Part shown: positions 57,866-64,000 of the stretch, one piece after another
How the letters are laid out: each line of letters starts with the position of its first letter
Numbering within the stretch: position 1 is the stretch's first letter
Source: Streptomyces sp. T12
GTDB taxonomy: Bacteria; Actinomycetota; Actinomycetes; Streptomycetales; Streptomycetaceae
DNA: 64,000 nucleotides
Reading direction: 5' to 3'
Assembly (NCBI RefSeq): GCF_028736035.1
Contig: NZ_CP117866.1
Coordinates: 4,712,001-4,776,000 of the forward strand
Translations under genes and position numbers: made by a program
The notes under the pieces: model-generated
Databases searched by the model: none
What the model was told of the DNA's origin: nothing
Seen by the model: only the letters and a program-made list of their open reading frames with translations

Positions 57866-58363
57866 ATGACCACGATGCCACGCGGCGGAGCCGCTATCGT
57901 CCGCGCCGTTGTGCGACGCCGCCGCGCGCTCGCCGCCGCCGGCGCCGTTTCCGCCGGACTGCTCGTCCTGTCGGCCTGCGACAAGCCGACGCCGATGGCG
58001 ACGATCACCGTCGGCACCTCCTCCGTCAACGCGGAAGCCACCTGCGGTGGTGAGGGCGACGCTCTGAAGACCGCGGACCTGGCCAAGTGCCTGAAGGACA
58101 AGGACATCAAGTCCATCAAGGTGGACCCCGACGACACCGTGCGCTTCGGCGTCGACCCGGAGATCGCGGACGAGGGCTGGACCGTCCTCATGAACGGTCA
58201 GCCGCTCACCGACTCCAGCAAGAAGACGTACCGCACCATCCCGGGCAGCGTGTTCTTCAACGCCCAGTACGGCGCCAGCGGCGACTCGACGCTGGTGTCG
58301 ATCAAGGAGGGCGAGCAGGACGTGACGGGTCTGTGGTCCTTCAAGCTCGAGAAGGACAGCTGA
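57866..58363 (+). CDS. DUF2771 lipoprotein
   Basis: 165 residues. Lipobox LVLSACDKP (Cys near residue 38). The body TITVGTSSVNAEATCGGEGD and FFNAQYGASGDSTLVSIKEG is the DUF2771 form, unknown function, on the outer face of the membrane. Stops at TGA 58361-58363, which overlaps the next gene's start by three bases. Confidence 0.92.
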   Translation: MTTMPRGGAAIVRAVVRRRRALAAAGAVSAGLLVLSACDKPTPMATITVGTSSVNAEATCGGEGDALKTADLAKCLKDKDIKSIKVDPDDTVRFGVDPEIADEGWTVLMNGQPLTDSSKKTYRTIPGSVFFNAQYGASGDSTLVSIKEGEQDVTGLWSFKLEKDS

Positions 58364-59037
58364 CCACGTCTGGCGTACGTGTCCTGGTGGCCACCGCGGT
58401 CCCGGCTGAGCGGGACGCGGTGGCACAGGCGCTCAAGGCACCCGGCGTCGTCGACGTGATCGCCGCCGGCGTGGGCCCCGCCCTCGCTGCCGCCTCCACC
58501 GCCACGGCCCTCACCACGGCCGCCCTCGAAGGCGCCCCGTACGACCTGGTCGTCTCGGCCGGCATCGCGGGCGGCTTCGCGCCGCACGCCCCCGTCGGCT
58601 CCCTCGTCGTCGCCGACGAGATCACCGCCGCCGACCTCGGCGCGCAGACCCCCGACGGCTTCCTGCCCGTCACCGAGCTGGGCTTCGGCACCGTCACCCA
58701 CCGTCCTCCCGAAGCACTCGTACGAGAGGTCGCGACCGCCACCGGCGCGCGTCCCGGCGCGGTCCTCACCGTCTCCACCGTGACCGGCACCGCCGTGCGC
58801 GCCGCACAGCTCCGCGAGCGCCACCCCACCGCCCTCGCCGAGGCCATGGAGGGCTTCGGCGTCGCCGAGGCCGCGGCCTCGCACCGCACGCCCGTGCTGG
58901 AGCTGCGCGCGGTCTCCAACCCCGTCGGCCCGCGCGACCGCGCCGCCTGGCGCATCGGCGAGGCGCTGGCGGCCCTCACCGAGGCCTTCGGGAAGCTCGC
59001 GCCCGTCCTGGAGAGTTGGAACCCGCATGACCGGTGA
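58360..59037 (+). CDS. mqnB: Futalosine hydrolase (MqnB), probable CTG start
   Basis: 225 residues. Nucleoside-hydrolase fold: VRVLVATAVPAERDAVAQAL, AGVGPALAAASTATALTTAA, DLVVSAGIAGGFAPHAPVGS, MEGFGVAEAAASHRTPVLEL. It cleaves futalosine to dehypoxanthine futalosine in menaquinone biosynthesis. No ATG, GTG or TTG is available where the fold begins; CTG 58360 forms a CTGA overlap with the DUF2771 stop and has AGGA before it. The next start, GTG 58387, would delete the first beta strand. Overlaps mqnD by 11 bp, so it is one operon. Confidence 0.88.
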   Translation: MTTSGVRVLVATAVPAERDAVAQALKAPGVVDVIAAGVGPALAAASTATALTTAALEGAPYDLVVSAGIAGGFAPHAPVGSLVVADEITAADLGAQTPDGFLPVTELGFGTVTHRPPEALVREVATATGARPGAVLTVSTVTGTAVRAAQLRERHPTALAEAMEGFGVAEAAASHRTPVLELRAVSNPVGPRDRAAWRIGEALAALTEAFGKLAPVLESWNPHDR

Positions 59038-59923
59038 GCAGCAGCGACAGCCCCTGCAGATCGCGTACTCCCCCTGCCCGAACGACACCTTCGTCTTCGA
59101 CGCCCTCGCCCACGACCGCGTCCCCGGCGCCCCCGCCCTCGACGTCACCTTCGCCGACATCGACATCACCAACGGCATGGCCGAGCGCGGCGAGTTCGAC
59201 GTGCTGAAGGTGTCGTACGCCGTGCTGCCGTACGTCCTCGGCGAGTACGCCCTGCTGCCCTGCGGCGGTGCGCTGGGCCGGGGTTGCGGCCCGCTGGTTC
59301 TGACGCTCCCCCACTCTCGGCTTCGCTCGAGCGGGGGGACCCCCATGGCGGGCGTGGACCTGACCCGCCGTACAGTCGCGGTACCGAGCGAGAAGTCGAC
59401 GGCGTACCTGCTGTTCCGCCTCTGGGCGGCGGACACGCTCCCCGGCGGGGTCGGCGAGATCGTCGTCATGCCGTTCCACGAGATCATGCCCGCCGTGCGG
59501 GACGGGAAGGTCGACGCGGGGCTCGTCATCCACGAGGCGCGCTTCACGTACCAGAACTACGGGCTGCACAAGCTCGCGGACATGGGCGAGCACTGGGAGG
59601 ACACCACCGGGCTGCCCATCCCGCTGGGCGCGATCATCGCCAAGCGTTCGCTGGGCGCGCGGAACCTGACGCTGCTGGCCGACTCGATCCGCACGTCGGT
59701 CCGGGCCGCCTGGGACGACCCCGAGGCCTCCCGCGCGTACGTCATGGAACACGCCCAGGAGATGGACCCGTCCGTCGCCGACCAGCACATCGGGCTGTAC
59801 GTCAACGAGTTCACGCACGACCTCGGCGTGGACGGCTACGCGGCCGTACGCGGGCTGCTCACACGCGCGGCGGCAGAAGGTCTTGTGCCGGCACTCGGGC
59901 CCGAGGCCCTCTCGTTCCCCTGA
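59027..59923 (+). CDS. mqnD: 1,4-dihydroxy-6-naphthoate synthase (MqnD) with an in-frame repeat insert
   Basis: 298 residues. IAYSPCPNDTFVFDALAHDR, DIDITNGMAERGEFDVLKVS YA, VPSEKSTAYLLFRLWAADTL and GLVIHEARFTYQNYGLHKLA are MqnD signatures. It releases 1,4-dihydroxy-6-naphthoate from cyclic de-hypoxanthine futalosine. Between PLVLT and AGVDLTRRTVAV sits LPHSRLRSSGGTPM, coded by a dispersed palindromic repeat (59304-59346) not expected in the family. ATG 59027 overlaps mqnB by 11 bp. Confidence 0.95.
   Translation: MTGEQQRQPLQIAYSPCPNDTFVFDALAHDRVPGAPALDVTFADIDITNGMAERGEFDVLKVSYAVLPYVLGEYALLPCGGALGRGCGPLVLTLPHSRLRSSGGTPMAGVDLTRRTVAVPSEKSTAYLLFRLWAADTLPGGVGEIVVMPFHEIMPAVRDGKVDAGLVIHEARFTYQNYGLHKLADMGEHWEDTTGLPIPLGAIIAKRSLGARNLTLLADSIRTSVRAAWDDPEASRAYVMEHAQEMDPSVADQHIGLYVNEFTHDLGVDGYAAVRGLLTRAAAEGLVPALGPEALSFP
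59304..59346 (+). repeat. Streptomyces palindromic repeat inside mqnD
   Basis: Contains CTCCCCCACTCTCGGCTTCG and CTCGAGCGGGGGGACCCCCA, a hairpin-forming element that I know as an intergenic repeat of Streptomyces genomes. Here it is within a coding sequence and keeps the frame. Confidence 0.7.
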
Positions 59924-60010
59924 GCCGCACGGTGATCAGAACCGTCGGCCGGAGGCCGGCGCAGCCGCCCGCAGCCCGCGAAGCGGTGCAAGGGCGGCAG
60001 AAAGAGGTGC

Positions 60011-60072
60011 CACGCGCGGCGGCCGAGGGGCTGGTGCCGCCCCTCGGCCGGGGTGCGCTGGATTTTCCGTAA
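60011..60072 (+). pseudogene. Second copy of the mqnD 3' end
   Basis: Reads RAAAEGLVPPLGRGALDFP then TAA, next to mqnD whose own last residues are RAAAEGLVPALGPEALSFP. Not in frame with mqnD. A remnant of an older mqnD end or a partial tandem duplication. Confidence 0.7.
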
Positions 60073-60085
60073 GTCCGTAACGCGC

Positions 60086-60469
60086 CTAGACGTCGAGCTG
60101 GTCGGCGACCGCGCGCAGGAGGCCGGCGATTTTCTTGCCGGCGGTCTTCTCGGGGTAGCGGCCCCGCTCCAGCATCGGCGTGATGTTCTCCAGGAGGGTC
60201 GTCAGGTCCTGGACGATGGAAGCCAGTTCGTCCGGCTTCTTGCGGGTGGCGGCCGCGACCGACGGGGTCGGATCCAGGACCGTGACCGAAAGTGCCTGGT
60301 CGCCGCGCTGGCCGGCGACCACGCCGAACTCAACTCGCTGGCCCGGCTTGAGTGTCTCGACTCCGGCGGGGAGGACCGAGGAATGAACGAAGACGTCACC
60401 GCCGTCGTCGCGGGAGAGAAAGCCGAAGCCCTTCTCGCTGTTGAACCACTTGACCTTGCCGGTAGGCAC
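60086..60469 (-). CDS. Cold-shock domain protein with C-terminal extension
   Basis: 127 residues. The cold-shock domain (residues 1-68) has [20 protein letters not shown] and [10 protein letters not shown], i.e. RNP1 KGFGFL and RNP2 DVFVH nucleic-acid contacts. The extension (69-127) has [20 protein letters not shown] and is conserved in the long actinobacterial class as I recall. GTG 60469 chosen at the canonical PTGKVKWFN start. RNA chaperone role from the family. Confidence 0.94.
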   Translation of the reverse strand: MPTGKVKWFNSEKGFGFLSRDDGGDVFVHSSVLPAGVETLKPGQRVEFGVVAGQRGDQALSVTVLDPTPSVAAATRKKPDELASIVQDLTTLLENITPMLERGRYPEKTAGKKIAGLLRAVADQLDV

Positions 60470-60634
60470 GTCTGTCCTCGTCCTCGTACTCGTCGGAAAA
60501 CTGCTTCTGAAAACGGCTCTTGATAGCACTACAGCGGGTCGACCATGACCCGCCGCTACCAAGGCTAATGCTCCCGGAGCCGGTGACAAGACGTCGCCCG
60601 GTTGTTCCTTCGCGCAGGGAACTACCCTGGTCCG

Positions 60635-60886
60635 GTGCGTGACAAAACCCAAACGAATTCCGCCGCTCCCGGCGACCGACTGATCCGTGCCGGAGCGGTC
60701 GTGTTCTTCATCGGTGCCGTGGCCACTCTGGTCACGGTGGCCCCGTTCCTGCTCGGTACGACGCCATTTCCGACGTTCATGTTCGGACTGAGCATGCTCA
60801 TGGGCGTCGGATTCCTCGTCGCCGGCGCGGGAGTGCTCCGCTCGGTCGCGGCGGGGCGGCGTCAGGCACGCGGCGCGACGAGATAG
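60635..60886 (+). CDS. 83-residue two-TM protein
   Basis: GTG 60635: hydrophobic helices [20 protein letters not shown] and [27 protein letters not shown] at 60623-60628 suggests leaderless transcription (start 6-12 nt later). Typical small actinobacterial membrane protein, function unknown. It overlaps the HAD gene end by 25 bp (convergent). Confidence 0.8.
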   Translation: MRDKTQTNSAAPGDRLIRAGAVVFFIGAVATLVTVAPFLLGTTPFPTFMFGLSMLMGVGFLVAGAGVLRSVAAGRRQARGATR

Positions 60887-61506
60887 CCGGCGAGCCAGTC
60901 CGGGAACCCGGTCAGGTCCGTGAGGACGACGTCCGCGCCGAGCGCATCGAGTTCATCGGCGCCGTACGGCCCGGTCGCCACGGTGACGGACAGGGCGTCG
61001 GCGGCGCGCGCGGCGCGGATGTCTCCCTGGTGGTCGCCGACGTAGACGCTCGCCCCGTACTCACGCAGGGCCTCCGCCTTCTGCTCGGCCCACAGGTTGC
61101 CGACGACCGCGTCGGGCTGGATGCCGAGGTGCTCCAGGTGCAGCTTGGCGTTCGGCTCGTACTTGGCGGTGACGACGATCGCGCGCCCGCCCGTCTCCCG
61201 TACGGCGCTGATCGCCTCGCGCGCGCCGGGAAGGGCGGGCGTGGCGGCGATGGCGATCGTCGGGTACATCTCGCGGTACAGGTCGGCTGTCGCCGCGACC
61301 TGCTCCGCCGGGAACCAGTTGATCAGTTCCTCCTCCAGCGGTGGCCCGAGCCGCGTGATCGCCAGGTCGGCGTCGACGTACGTACCCGTCCGCTCGGCCA
61401 GGGCCGTGTAGCAGGCGTGGATGCCGGGGCGGGAGTCGATGAGGGTCATGTCGAGGTCGAAGCCGACGGTGAGCGGGGGCAGGGTCGAGGAGGCCATATG
61501 GGCCAT
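60862..61506 (-). CDS. HAD family hydrolase (phosphatase)
   Basis: 214 residues. Motif [10 protein letters not shown] (nucleophile Asp near residue 18), motif [15 protein letters not shown] (Thr/Lys), motif [16 protein letters not shown]. Cap domain between. Similar to phosphoglycolate-phosphatase-like HADs. ATG 61506 or 61497. Substrate unknown. Confidence 0.93.
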   Translation of the reverse strand: MAHMASSTLPPLTVGFDLDMTLIDSRPGIHACYTALAERTGTYVDADLAITRLGPPLEEELINWFPAEQVAATADLYREMYPTIAIAATPALPGAREAISAVRETGGRAIVVTAKYEPNAKLHLEHLGIQPDAVVGNLWAEQKAEALREYGASVYVGDHQGDIRAARAADALSVTVATGPYGADELDALGADVVLTDLTGFPDWLAGYLVAPRA

Positions 61507-61584
61507 TGTGCCCAGGCGCCGGAGGACCAGACGCCGGATGGATGTGATCCGCATCCGCCTTGCGGGCCGCACCTCGCGGACCCC

Positions 61585-62601
61585 CTACTTCTCGCGCTGC
61601 GACCGCCACACGATGAACAGCGCCGACGCCACCGCCGCCCCCCGCAGCACCCACGGCCAGGTCTCGGCGATCGCGTCGCTCATGTGGCCCTCGGCGATGG
61701 GGGTGCTCCAGCGGCCCTCGGTGCGGCCCCACAGCCAGACGACGCCGGCGGTGAGCGCGAGGCCGGGCAGGATCACGACCGCCCACTTGGTCTCGGCGTC
61801 GCTCAGTCGGCGTGAGGCCCAGGCGATGAGCCAGCCGAGGAGCAGGGCGATGGGGTTGCCGAGGACGGCACCGGCGACGAGGAGCGCGGCGGCGAGCAGG
61901 AGCAGGGGGTTGCTCCAGCGGCCGGTGGGGAGGGTCGGGCGGCGGGGCAGGAGGCGGCGGCGACGGGGGCCGGCGGTGTCCGCCTCCGGGTCGTCGGCCC
62001 TCTCCACGGCGGCCGGGACGGGATCCTCGGCGGGATCCTTCTTCTCGAGCCGCGTGTCCTCCTTCGCGGGCGGGCGTCTGAGCATCTCCGGGATCTCGAC
62101 GCCGCCGACGAATCCCGGGACGTCCTCGCCGGGGCCGAAGGGGCTGCTGTCCACCCGCCACCAGTCGGGCCGGGTCGCGCTGCCGCCCAGGTCCTCCGTG
62201 CTGGCCAGGTGGGGCGGTGGGGGCGCGTCGTCGGGTACCGCCGGCGTCTCGGCGGGACGCGGGCGCGGCACGATACGGCGCAGCCCCTTGGGCCGTTCCT
62301 CGTGGGCCCGGCTGTCCCGGCTGTCCGGCTGTACGGGCACGGAGGTGACCGGCGCCTGGGGTGCGGGGGCGGTGTTGCCGCCGGCCGCCGCGACGACCTC
62401 GTCCGGGGTGCCGAGGCGGGCGATGATGCGGCGGACGGCGGCGGGGCTGTCGACGGGGGCCTTCGCGCGCCGCCGGTCGATCTCGCCGCGCAGCTCGTTC
62501 ACCAGGCGCATGCGGCTGGCCGACGGCAGCTGGCGCTGCTGAGCCACGTCGCCGACGCGGCTCAGATACTCGTAGACGACCTGGTCGCTCTCGATCCCCA
62601 C
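61585..62601 (-). CDS. Permease-prefix (HAAS-like) multi-TM protein
   Basis: 338 residues. N-terminal domain (1-75) YLSRVGDVAQQRQLPSASRM, RLVNELRGEIDRRRAKAPVD, VRRIIARLGTPDEVVAAAGG is the HAAS/permease-prefix helical signalling domain seen with PadR systems. A long disordered Pro/Glu region (80-210) and four TM helices follow. Function unknown; possibly a PadR-linked or signalling membrane protein. Confidence 0.85.
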   Translation of the reverse strand: MGIESDQVVYEYLSRVGDVAQQRQLPSASRMRLVNELRGEIDRRRAKAPVDSPAAVRRIIARLGTPDEVVAAAGGNTAPAPQAPVTSVPVQPDSRDSRAHEERPKGLRRIVPRPRPAETPAVPDDAPPPPHLASTEDLGGSATRPDWWRVDSSPFGPGEDVPGFVGGVEIPEMLRRPPAKEDTRLEKKDPAEDPVPAAVERADDPEADTAGPRRRRLLPRRPTLPTGRWSNPLLLLAAALLVAGAVLGNPIALLLGWLIAWASRRLSDAETKWAVVILPGLALTAGVVWLWGRTEGRWSTPIAEGHMSDAIAETWPWVLRGAAVASALFIVWRSQREK

Positions 62602-62676
62602 GAAGTCCCCTCCGGGGTGGGTGCGTTGGATACCCCGTGGGACGACGTTAGCGCAGGACAGGGTGGACGGTGCGGG

Positions 62677-64000
62677 TCAGGCCGGGCGGCACTCCCCCGA
62701 GTTCTGCACTTCGGAGCAGAGGCCGTGGCCGTGGTCGCGGAGGATGTCACGGCCGCTCTGCTGGGTGAGGAAGTTCAGGAAGGCCGCGGCGACGGAGCCG
62801 GCCGGGGCCTCGCCGTAGGTGTAGGCGAACTCGGTCTGCCAATAGGGGTAGTTGGTGTCCTCGACGCCCTTCGCCGTCGGCTTGCGGCCGTCGATCGTCA
62901 CTTTGACGAGTCCGGCGGCGGCCTTGTGGCCGTCGACGCCGCTGGTCTCGCTGTAGCCGATGGCGCCGGGAGTCGTGGCGGTGGTGTTCAGCATGGTGTC
63001 GGTGCTGGTGACCTCGCAGCGGCCGTACCGCTGCGGGTTCAGGGCGGCGCAGTCGGTCTCGGTGAACTGGGGCGGTTCCTTGCCGCCCAGGACCTTGCCG
63101 ACGAGGGCGCTGCGGGTGCCCGAGCCGGGGTCGCGGTTGATGAGGTGGACGGGCACGTCGTTGCCGCCGACGTCGGACCAGCTGCGGACCCGGCCGGCGA
63201 AGATCTCGCGGATCTGGGCGAGTTTCAGGTTCTCCACGCCCGCGTCCTTGTTGACGACGAGGGTGAACACGGACAGCGCGACGGGTTCGGGGATCAGCCG
63301 GGGGTGGCCGTCGGAGGCGAGGCCGTCGGTGAAGGCGATGTGGTCGCCCAGGCCCTCGCCGACCGGGATGTCCGCGTCCCTGCCGGCCTTGTCCAGGTCG
63401 GTGACGCCGTCGGTGCTGCCCTTGAAGGTGTCGTCCGCGAGCGGGATGTGCACATCCGCCCCGTCGCACCTCTTGAGGTAGTCGCGTGCGGCGGCCCGCA
63501 CCGCGGGCGCGAAGGCGGTGGAGCCGTGCAGGTACAGGGTGCCGCCGACGCAGTCCAGCGGGGGCCGCCGGTCGTTGCGGAAGAAGAGCGTGAAGGAGGC
63601 CTGGACGACGACGGCCGCGATCAGGATCCAGATGGCCCACCAGGCGGGCCGGGATGCGAAGACATGGCTCTCGGTCCTGGTGGCCTTCAGCCGGAGGAAC
63701 CGCACCAGCGGGTCGTACCAGCGGTCCTGCCCGTCGGTGCCCTGGACGACCGGGTCCGGGAAGGGATCCTTGCTGTTGTCGTCGGGCCAGCGTTCCAGCA
63801 CGACGAGCACCTTGTACTCGGCGCCCCGGGGCAGCGTGACCTTCGGCAGCCGGATGGTGCCCGTGCGGTCCCCCGCGTTGTTGTTGCGCCGGAAGCCGGG
63901 CTTGGCGACGACGCGGACGTTGTCGCCTTCGGTCACCTCCTCGAAGAAGAAGTCGCGCAGCGCGTTGTTGCTCGGATCGGTGAGGACCACGGCGGCGACC
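62677..64000 (-). CDS. Membrane-tethered PstS-like substrate-binding protein (partial at window edge)
   Basis: At least 441 residues, start beyond the right edge. The N-terminal visible part is a beta domain (GDNVRVVAKPGFRRNNNAGD), then one TM helix (WWAIWILIAAVVVQASFTLF) and a periplasmic-binding-like domain. TLYLHGSTAFAPAVRAAARD, DIPVGEGLGDHIAFTD, VNRDPGSGTRSALVG-like INRDPGSGTRSALVGKVLGG and GAIGYSETSGVDGHKAAAGL are PstS/PBP_like_2 signatures. A single-pass protein with an outside binding domain, so probably a phosphate or other anion sensor rather than a transporter subunit. No ABC genes adjacent in view. Confidence 0.88.
   Translation of the reverse strand, partial: VAAVVLTDPSNNALRDFFFEEVTEGDNVRVVAKPGFRRNNNAGDRTGTIRLPKVTLPRGAEYKVLVVLERWPDDNSKDPFPDPVVQGTDGQDRWYDPLVRFLRLKATRTESHVFASRPAWWAIWILIAAVVVQASFTLFFRNDRRPPLDCVGGTLYLHGSTAFAPAVRAAARDYLKRCDGADVHIPLADDTFKGSTDGVTDLDKAGRDADIPVGEGLGDHIAFTDGLASDGHPRLIPEPVALSVFTLVVNKDAGVENLKLAQIREIFAGRVRSWSDVGGNDVPVHLINRDPGSGTRSALVGKVLGGKEPPQFTETDCAALNPQRYGRCEVTSTDTMLNTTATTPGAIGYSETSGVDGHKAAAGLVKVTIDGRKPTAKGVEDTNYPYWQTEFAYTYGEAPAGSVAAAFLNFLTQQSGRDILRDHGHGLCSEVQNSGECRPA

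Noticed and set aside
58387..58389. GTG 58387 as the mqnB start
   Set aside because: It would remove the first beta strand of the fold and the overlap with the preceding gene; CTG 58360 explains both.

Overview
This is a high-GC actinobacterial chromosome segment, almost certainly from a Streptomyces. The evidence is the codon use, frequent GTG starts, four-base stop/start overlaps, XRE-DUF397 and HATPase regulator genes, a perfect CebR box, TTA codons in two genes, and the futalosine menaquinone genes mqnB and mqnD beside a long cold-shock protein. From memory, the gene content resembles the S. coelicolor interval from about SCO4320 to SCO4381; this was not checked.

Layout, left to right. 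1-5 kb: a leftward, translationally coupled operon of a TIGR03084 protein, an AtuA-family protein and both subunits of an acyl-CoA carboxylase, headed by a 14-bp palindrome. 5-14.6 kb: membrane protein, EamA exporter, FemX-like transferase, a glycine-rich secreted protein, a frameshifted metallophosphoesterase, a fused FAD/Fe-S oxidoreductase and a hydrolase. 14.7-20.5 kb: a TPR regulator-like protein, serC, a scar where two truncated lipid-metabolism genes face each other, a TetR regulator and a membrane-anchored coiled-coil protein. 20.9-26.2 kb: a secreted GH5-CBM2 cellulase with a CebR box and a TTA codon, a DrrAB-like ABC exporter with a divergent TetR gene, and a surface-anchored beta-propeller protein. 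26.3-35.9 kb: SGNH hydrolase, two Uma2 paralogues with near-identical promoters, Tat amidase, secreted SnoaL-like protein, thpR, GNAT, and an MFS exporter with its MarR regulator. 35.9-43.3 kb: purine permease, DUF2530 protein, CtpE-like P-type ATPase and three tandem secreted paralogues. 43.5-46.7 kb: a large sacsin-N-like GHKL protein.

The accessory highlight is 47.1-51.3 kb. One gene joins an N-terminal multi-TM PrsW-like intramembrane protease to a C-terminal RNase A-like CDI toxin domain. It has a TTA codon inside the PrsW EELLK motif. It is followed 21 bp later by a probable immunity gene that looks like two CdiI-type domains joined. The toxin tip and immunity gene are visibly AT-richer than their surroundings. 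Two broken gene pieces lie downstream and a two-gene small secreted/membrane operon lies divergently upstream.

51.3-55 kb is a Streptomyces-type regulatory island (DUF397, XRE-DUF5753, HATPase, winged helix, Rpn-like nuclease). 55-64 kb is conserved housekeeping: DUF3027, MFS, DUF2771 lipoprotein, mqnB (apparently starting at CTG), mqnD (carrying an in-frame palindromic repeat and a duplicated tail downstream), cold-shock protein, HAD phosphatase, a permease-prefix membrane protein and a membrane-tethered PstS-like protein that runs off the right edge.
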